Shown one piece after another: positions 61,001-64,000 of a DNA stretch of 64,000 bases; position 1 is the first letter of the stretch; each line of letters begins with the position of its first letter. The notes under the pieces are model-generated. The model did not search any database. It was not told where the DNA came from and saw nothing but the letters and a program-made list of their open reading frames with translations. Source of the stretch: Synanceia verrucosa (lineage: Eukaryota; Chordata; Actinopteri; Perciformes; Synanceiidae). The position numbers were made by a program, and so were the translations under genes. The stretch spans positions 16,248,454 through 16,312,453 of the forward strand of contig CM056563.1 in assembly GCA_029721515.1 (NCBI GenBank), written 5' to 3'.

Positions 61001-61556
61001 TTAATTTTATTCTGCCTCAACTTACAACAGTTTCATCTTGTTATATGGAGAGTATTCCTCTCCATAGAGATTGAATGATAAACTAAAAGACTTCTTCCAA
61101 TCAAACCCCTGCATGAGCTTCATCCTCTTGAGACCAGCATGCTGCATGGACATGGTGGCAATGTACAGCTATTTCATGGTAGCAGTAAAACATTAGGTCA
61201 TCTTATGTTGACTTTAGTCAAGTCAATCATTTAAGATGATACAGTATAGATTCTGGTGTAGTTTGAGAAATCCTTGCAGAGTGCTGACGATGTTGAGGTT
61301 CAGCAGAAATCCTCAATCATTAACTCTACTTTCTCTGTGACAGACTCAGATTCAGAAGAGCACAATTCTGCTCGAGGGGGCTGGCTCCCTCTCTCAGGGA
61401 CACGTTCCCACGGCAACCTGACCAGGAAGAGGCGTCCTCCATCGTCGCCGACGTCCCTGCTGTCCAGCCAGAAGTCTCAGAAGAAGAAACACAAGCACTT
61501 ATCCCTGCTGCTGGAGGAAGCGGGCCTCAGTTCCTCTGACGACTCCTTCGACCAAG
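35747..61556 (+). CDS. tnrc18: TNRC18, N-terminal 1805 residues; gene continues past the window
   Basis: Large nuclear chromatin protein, paralogous to BAHCC1. Mammalian TNRC18 reads H3K9me3 with a C-terminal BAH domain and recruits HDAC-containing corepressors to silence endogenous retroelements. Sixteen coding exons are placed: 35747-35957, 47963-48103, 50480-50584, 50938-52734, 54932-55019, 55149-55378, 56166-56312, 56962-57146, 57755-58169, 58470-59459, 59581-59726, 59810-59943, 60045-60161, 60275-60455, 60549-60864 and 61344-61556. All have GT/AG borders and phases that join without a frame break. Diagnostic matches to the mammalian protein include MDGRDFGP, AYRS..LQMAQLWASHAHEG, MQSLIKYSG, EVRHPPVGIAVAVARQ, RDPQSGQL.VIP, the Gln-rich LELQRNAQLV segment, DPMAGM.AL and RKYSW. 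An AT-hook lies near residue 1548. The long Ser tract, Tudor-like region and BAH domain are downstream of the window. Confidence 0.93.
37038..37077. repeat. 17-bp inverted repeat with a 2-base bulge
   Basis: 'ttcaaaccat-at-gtcgcgt' is followed by a 4-base loop 'acac' and its reverse complement. The arms match perfectly apart from the two extra bases in the left arm. Confidence 0.85.
37712..37746. repeat. (TG)17 microsatellite
   Basis: Uninterrupted TG run in the tnrc18 intron. Confidence 0.95.
40025..40059. repeat. Compound (TG)n(AG)n microsatellite
   Basis: About ten TG units run into about eight AG units. Confidence 0.95.
41209..41427 (-). pseudogene. MADF-domain exon of a Harbinger-type element
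   Basis: A 72-residue minus-strand frame. From about residue 27 it reads MDEKRFIIEVKKHCIIYD, then a Tyr-Lys-Asp motif, and ENAWRETAEVVG, a good match to the MADF pattern (I-x-x-V-K..YD......YKD....NAW.EIA). After GTTGATG the minus strand continues gtgagtaaa, a splice donor, so this looks like the first exon of the element's accessory DNA-binding protein. No second exon is visible inside the element. It may be a dead remnant; host use is not excluded. Confidence 0.65.
41524..42226. mobile_element. hAT-type MITE, 703 bp, nested
   Basis: Ends are 'tagggctgctcaatta' and '...ttaaatgcacagcccta', inverted at TAGGGCTG/CAGCCCTA and loosely beyond. Eight-base flanks TCAGCACA (41516-41523) and CCAGCACA (42227-42234) differ at one position; an 8-bp duplication is typical of hAT elements. 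It codes for no transposase. AT-rich interior phrases such as 'aaatcacgattattcaaacg' are typical of abundant fish elements of this kind. It sits inside the Harbinger-like element and so is younger. Confidence 0.8.
43075..43140. repeat. Retroelement 3'-tail-like fragment plus ATCC repeats
   Basis: 'aatttccctttgtggattaat' (written here as a recognised fish tail type) is followed by catccatccatctgtccatcc. A similar tail occurs at 56680-56745. Confidence 0.45.
46129..46557. repeat. Two TG microsatellites
   Basis: TG runs at 46129-46152 and 46540-46557, with an A run at 46401-46412 between them. Confidence 0.93.
47963..48103 (+). CDS. tnrc18: tnrc18 coding exon 2 (residues 71-117)
   Basis: Acceptor tttttccctag, donor GAAG|gtaaat, phase 1 at both ends (141 bases). 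It contains SDPAYRS-type residues and MAQLWASHAHEG, a block shared by TNRC18 and its paralogue BAHCC1. Confidence 0.92.
48104..50479 (+). other. tnrc18: tnrc18 intron
   Basis: A pyrimidine-rich first 500 bases, a 'gctaagct'-family repeat fragment at 49002-49070, and otherwise unique-looking sequence. Open frames in the pyrimidine-rich part have no homology. Confidence 0.8.
49002..49070. repeat. Degraded 'gctaagct' teleost repeat
   Basis: 'gtgctggtaggtgtgttttc', 'actgagccagtctggctg' and 'tttccagtctttatgcaa' follow the landmarks of the repeat at 18955-19205. Confidence 0.55.
50480..50584 (+). CDS. tnrc18: tnrc18 coding exon 3 (residues 118-152)
   Basis: 105 bases, phase 1 at both ends, encoding YPPLPSSLYSSPYLSLGHLD and a continuation to YDSHK. 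It aligns with the mammalian segment ending LNHLEPPS. The exon is symmetric, so skipping it would keep the frame. Confidence 0.9.
50938..52734 (+). CDS. tnrc18: tnrc18 coding exon 4 (residues 153-751), large exon
   Basis: 1797 bases between acceptor gtgttttag and donor AAAG|gtaatg, phase 1 at both ends. It opens EGFYLPASLSQ and contains VVDLTQ, PTYVPSVEVYDERVGPIQIA, LANYATSHMAALAAQHGH, MQSLIKYSGNFA, LKREQERPDSARSFGREG and EVRHPPVGIAVAVARQRDS, all recognisable TNRC18 blocks. Between them are four long runs of Arg-Glu/Arg-Asp dipeptides (about 51068-51103, 51175-51222, 51680-51760 and 52435-52500) from GA-rich DNA, and a His/Thr/Ser/Pro-rich run near 52060-52190. Confidence 0.95.
52735..54931 (+). 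other. tnrc18: tnrc18 intron
   Basis: No exon recognised. It has pyrimidine-rich blocks at about 53380-53640 and 54715-54790 and a degenerate GATG/GATA tract near 53945-54040. Open frames here lack homology. Confidence 0.8.
54932..55019 (+). CDS. tnrc18: tnrc18 coding exon 5 (residues 752-780)
   Basis: 88 bases encoding DEERGEDRGRLHDERLLAGR and on to EQEKVLR, matching the mammalian HREERLLGARLDRDQEKLLRES region. Enters in phase 1 and leaves in phase 2. Confidence 0.92.
55149..55378 (+). CDS. tnrc18: tnrc18 coding exon 6 (residues 781-857)
   Basis: Starts RESKELAEFTQMHPT, then a Met-Met/Leu-Met-Thr-Pro repeat (SMMTPSLMTPNLM), then VTGGAALAGAGRW and HPWMPR, as in mammalian TNRC18. Ends TAC A|gtatgt in phase 1. 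Confidence 0.93.
55379..56165 (+). other. tnrc18: tnrc18 intron
   Basis: 787 bases, AT-rich, no exon or repeat recognised. The acceptor is preceded by tctccccttctttcag. Confidence 0.85.
56166..56312 (+). CDS. tnrc18: tnrc18 coding exon 7 (residues 858-906)
   Basis: 147 bases, phase 1 at both ends. Encodes LGPSSLHQTLPPGYPPSMPG and YQFARDPQSGQLIVIPTEHL, one of the most conserved blocks of the family. Confidence 0.95.
56313..56961 (+). other. tnrc18: tnrc18 intron with retroelement tail
   Basis: At about 56680-56745, 'aatttcccatttgtgggac' and 'taataaaggattattttatc' resemble the 3' tail of abundant fish retroelements. The remainder is unique-looking. Confidence 0.75.
56962..57146 (+). CDS. tnrc18: tnrc18 coding exon 8 (residues 907-968), Gln-rich helix
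   Basis: Encodes GGDVLERGAPVWSGVYG, then the Gln/Leu-rich segment LQHAAQLQLLSQQQMLRQQE and LELQRNAQLV, predicted helical or coiled-coil and nearly the same as the mammalian one. Ends GTC|gtaagt in phase 0. Confidence 0.95.
57147..57754 (+). other. tnrc18: tnrc18 intron
   Basis: 608 bases, AT-rich, no exon or dispersed repeat recognised. Confidence 0.85.
57755..58169 (+). CDS. tnrc18: tnrc18 coding exon 9 (residues 969-1106)
   Basis: Starts ERLKASEHRPEMEDKAEKRS, matching the mammalian ERLKAQEHRAEMEEK region. A Pro/Ser-rich disordered stretch follows, with SPVTTLKSEEGGQ, and the exon ends SAPFQGIYS. Mammals have one extra Gln at the exon 8/9 junction, so a slightly different acceptor or a real deletion is possible. 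Confidence 0.93.
58170..58469 (+). other. tnrc18: tnrc18 intron
   Basis: 300 bases, AT-rich, no further feature seen. Confidence 0.85.
58470..59459 (+). CDS. tnrc18: tnrc18 coding exon 10 (residues 1107-1436)
   Basis: 990 bases, phase 1 at both ends. Starts DLPPAYPYQSI (mammalian DIPPRYPFQAL), passes through an acidic/Pro-rich disordered region, and reaches PEDPMAGMFALLAASEMAQA and GMALLSQMAQQEMEHISLER, the mammalian DPLAGMNAL and ITLLSEIAELELERR region. The long middle part is poorly conserved. Confidence 0.93.
59581..59726 (+). CDS. tnrc18: tnrc18 coding exon 11 (residues 1437-1485)
   Basis: Preceded by a long T-rich tract (59515-59543) and acceptor tcccattcag. Encodes LEGLDCLLEASRQILLEAIE and ends LDPNRKYSWRQRKEEP, matching LKPNKKYSWMRKKEE. 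Phase 1 in, phase 0 out. Confidence 0.94.
59810..59943 (+). CDS. tnrc18: tnrc18 coding exon 12 (residues 1486-1529), coiled coil
   Basis: Encodes LYSKMSMDVLDAVEVEYRVR and LAELQKMYKEKQRDLSKLQR, a charged heptad-like helix matching mammalian DALELDFRMRLAEVQRQYKE. Phase 0 in, phase 2 out. Confidence 0.95.
60045..60161 (+). CDS. tnrc18: tnrc18 coding exon 13 (residues 1530-1568), AT-hook
   Basis: Contains RRGRGRPRKRK, a canonical AT-hook core (GRP flanked by Arg/Lys) that binds the minor groove of AT-rich DNA and is basic enough to act as a nuclear localisation signal. Mammalian TNRC18 has RRGPGRPRKR at this point. Phase 2 at both ends. Confidence 0.95.
60275..60455 (+). CDS. tnrc18: tnrc18 coding exon 14 (residues 1569-1629)
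   Basis: Acidic/basic disordered segment with QRKRFRV and KMKNKKKKKSWNDQEPT, aligning with the mammalian IRKRHKG and RNQTWDEHEA region. Phase 2 in, phase 0 out. Confidence 0.9.
60549..60864 (+). CDS. tnrc18: tnrc18 coding exon 15 (residues 1630-1734)
   Basis: Contains EQEQLASDLDRALSLSQLG (mammalian DQEQLASKLDKALSL) and a Lys/Ser-rich tail with AGKHKMATKASASEMVRKVK (mammalian EGKHKRAAKTRKMEV). Ends AAC A|gtgagt in phase 1. Confidence 0.94.
60865..61343 (+). other. tnrc18: tnrc18 intron
   Basis: 479 bases, AT-rich, no feature recognised; acceptor tttctctgtgacag. Confidence 0.85.
61344..61556 (+). CDS. tnrc18: tnrc18 coding exon 16 (to residue 1805), last in window
   Basis: Starts NSDSEEHNSARGGW (mammalian NTDSEEDEE) and ends LLLEEAGLSSSDDSFDQ (mammalian LLLREAEARSSFSDSSEESFDQ). 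Donor CAAG|gttact is weaker than the others. In mammals the next exon continues D-E-S-S-E-E-E, and no such exon was found before 64,000. Without splicing, translation would stop after two more codons (Gly-Tyr-stop). Confidence 0.92.
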
Positions 61557-61900
61557 GTTACTGACCAAATCTTACAGCCCCTCGCCCCTCGCTGTAGAGT
61601 CAGACAGAAATGTGTCTTTGAGCCTCGTCACAGCTTGTGTCTTTGTTTGCATTTTGCTAATGCAGAGTGTGCTTTAGCTCGACGATCCCTACCTCTCTTG
61701 CTGCTGGCTTCTCTATGAAGTTGCCTTTTTTGTTTTTTAAAGAGTTTACCTATTTCTATGGTGTTTTTTATTGCCTGGATTGCAAACCGTTTTTTGTAGC
61801 ATTTGTACATTGAAAATTTGTGTGAATTGTGAGATTCTTTCATAAAGTTGTATTGCAGTTTGGTACCTATAAGCTTTATTAAAGGTGTTGATTTGATTGG
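61557..61900 (+). other. tnrc18: 3' UTR-like segment after tnrc18 exon 16
   Basis: Reading through the donor gives GGT TAC TGA, then about 320 bases of T-rich non-coding sequence ending in ATTAAA (61878-61883) and a GT-rich stretch. It has the texture of a 3' UTR and could make a truncated 1807-residue TNRC18 without the BAH domain. It may equally be ordinary intron. Confidence 0.35.
61878..61883 (+). terminator. Candidate intronic polyadenylation signal ATTAAA
   Basis: The commonest variant hexamer, followed by 'ggtgttgatttgattgg', a GU-rich downstream element. Confidence 0.35.
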
Positions 61901-64000
61901 CACAGAACGCGAAGCGCTGTGGTCCTTGTGTCTGCTTCATCTGTCTGTCCGTCTCCGTCAGTCTGTCCAGCTGCACCTCACACATCCTTTAGACTGCTCT
62001 GTTCGTCAAATATCCCTTATAGTCCTCCTGGCAAAGGTTGGAAAGCACTGTTGAGCTTTACATTTGTGAGATTTAAAACATGCACGTAGAAGATTAATTC
62101 AAAGTACACTGAATCTGGTAAGACAGAATGAGATTTTTACTTACTGATCTGCTTAAATGGTCATAAATAATGATAGTGGGATCTTTTTTTAGTTAAATTG
62201 ACAAAATGCCTGTAGAAGATGTGGTCTATTTTTTTATGGTGTGGGGAAATAAATGCATCACCATTCATTCTGAACTTCTTGATGGCACCAATCGTATTAG
62301 ATGCTGGGGATATTTGGACAATAGAGCCCCTCCTCTGTCTACTAAACCTTCAAATAACCCTTCTCCCTCTATGTTGCTCTCTCAGATACTTTGTTCTGTC
62401 CTTGACCTCCTCACCTTTGCCTCTCCCTTCCCTGTCTTACCCATGATGCTTTGAGTGTATCTCAGCCTGTTCCATGTGCTTGTGCTGCTGCTGCTGCTGC
62501 ATTTCAGAAGCTTGGCAAGGACTAGCGCAGCCTTGAGCCTATGCTACCTCGCTACAGCTAGTGGCTAAAGCTTTGCTTGAGCTTGACTGTGCTAAGGCCA
62601 GGCTACGCTACGGCTAGGCTGCGCTCTCGCCGCCTCGCTGCCCCGCCCTGCCTGAGGCCACACCCCTGTCACCTGCTCTGTAAGTAGGAAGTGCCCCTCC
62701 CTCTATTCTGTATTGACAGCTAACATGGACCATGCTGAAATTGACCTACATACACAGAACATTAGCTTTTCTTTTCTTTTTTTTGGGTATTTTTTTTAAA
62801 TTGTTCTCGCAAATTAGAGCTCTTTAATGAGAGTCAGGTACCTCCACTTACCCAACTATATGTCTCCTGGTGGCTTGTAAAGATTTATAAGGAGGCTCTG
62901 CTGGGAAAGAGGATGTAACCATGGTTACTTAAACCTCATACCAACATTTTACCAAGGGGCCTCACAGGGCTGTCCTCTCGGTGCCGGCCTATTGTATTGT
63001 CTGCCTGTTTCATAGTGGATTCACAGTACAACAGATGCTCCAGATTTGGCTCTTATTATTATTATTACTATATCATTATTTAAATGTCTTTTATCCTTGT
63101 CTTTTCAAATAAGCCTCATAAATCCAATTGAGCATTTGAGTTTTGACTGAAGACTTTACACCCCCTCTTGTTTTTGCTGACCACCACTGGTTTGTCTTCT
63201 GGCTTTGCTGCAGTGATGTACAGGTGTACTTTGGTACACCGAGACATCACTGTTTGCTGTGGTTACAACTGTAACACACTGGAAACCTCCAACCAAAGTG
63301 GGCAGCAAAAACTGATCATACCCTGATGTTAATTTTAATGAAAACATTTTTTAATTTAAAGCTTTTTTTGGTCAGTAAGACAAAAAAAGTGATGGTTTAT
63401 TGTTGTACTGTGCATCTGACCACAATGTTAACACTCTAACCCCTGAGGAGACACTGCTCCTGCTTGTCTGCTAACTACCTGCAACACACAAACAGCAATA
63501 CATAGATATATCTTGTGTGTGTGTGTATGTGTGCGCTTCTGCCTTTATGTGCTCTGGCCTTCCATACAAGAGTAACAAGGAAAAAGGTTTTCACTTCTCT
63601 CTATTACTTCTCTTTTTTAAATAATAAACAATATATAAGTCAGAGTTTCAGAGTGCTCACATGGTCTCAGCAGCTGTTTGTGTCAGCGGACTCACATGCA
63701 TGTATGTAGTAAATCACAGTGAATGCAGGTTGCAGTGGTTTGGACAGTTTTTATCTCTCTCCACTGTTTCTGATGAGTCCATCTACGATGTTATGATGTT
63801 GGATAATGTGTGTGTTGGTTGTAAGGTCCAGGTTGCTGTGTCCTGTTACCTAATTTAGTCTTTGTATTTAGTTTGTTGTTTTACAAGAAGTTTTTATTTA
63901 TTTATTTTTTTTTTTGTTAATTCATTCAATTCTCAGTGGTGCAGTCTGTGTGTCTGCAGTCAGTAGAAAGTGGAAGTGGGAAGTGATTTGACCTTTGGCT
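61901..64000 (+). other. tnrc18: tnrc18 intron or downstream sequence to the window end
   Basis: No exon encoding the remaining TNRC18 domains was found. Features seen: a (TGC)6 run at 62483-62500, an unusual GCTA/GCTG-rich and GC-rich patch at 62515-62690, a T-rich tract at 62766-62800 and another at 63890-63917. Open frames here have no homology. Confidence 0.6.
62483..62500. repeat. (TGC)6 trinucleotide run
   Basis: A short non-coding CTG/TGC run. It is followed by 'atttcag', which only superficially makes a splice acceptor. Confidence 0.9.

Noticed and set aside
1..64000. CRISPR arrays, bacterial operons, prophage or retroviral genes
   Set aside because: None seen. The window is vertebrate nuclear DNA, and no gag, pol or env-like frame or LTR pair was found.

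Overview
The window is genomic DNA of a ray-finned fish, most likely a percomorph teleost. The evidence is a split vertebrate beta-actin gene, a split tnrc18 gene, dense CA/TG microsatellites, and copies of dispersed repeats typical of teleosts. The species cannot be named from the sequence.

Layout. Bases 1-790 look like the 3' UTR tail of an unidentified plus-strand gene. Bases 800-22,000 are non-coding: microsatellites, tRNA-derived SINEs, a 61-bp perfect foldback and a decayed transposon with a MADF-like coding piece. At 22,079-26,328 lies a complete cytoplasmic beta-actin gene (actb): CCAAT/CArG/TATA promoter, non-coding exon 1, a first intron carrying a second CArG box, five coding exons giving exactly 375 residues, and a 3' UTR with boxes resembling the mammalian one. 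Bases 26,330-33,700 hold no recognised gene, only a SINE with 12-bp target duplications, a CpG-rich block and hairpins. From about 33,700 to the end is tnrc18 on the plus strand: a TATA-less promoter, a 5' UTR exon, the first coding exon at 35,747, a 12-kb intron with nested DNA transposons, and fifteen more coding exons to 61,556. These encode the N-terminal 1805 residues. The C-terminal exons, including the BAH domain, lie beyond the window.

How the genes relate. Both genes run on the plus strand. actb encodes the housekeeping cytoskeletal actin; its CArG boxes fit SRF control. TNRC18 is a chromatin protein, in mammals an H3K9me3 reader that helps silence endogenous retroelements. The human neighbourhood is ACTB-FBXL18-TNRC18, and FBXL18 is not visible between the two genes here. 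All splice junctions given were assigned by reading frame, GT/AG rules and similarity to remembered vertebrate proteins; no alignment was run.

No clearly new biological system was found. The best leads are a nested hAT-in-Harbinger insertion with a MADF exon, a long perfect foldback, two stop-free 3n introns in actb, a possible early polyadenylated tnrc18 isoform, and a strong uORF before tnrc18.
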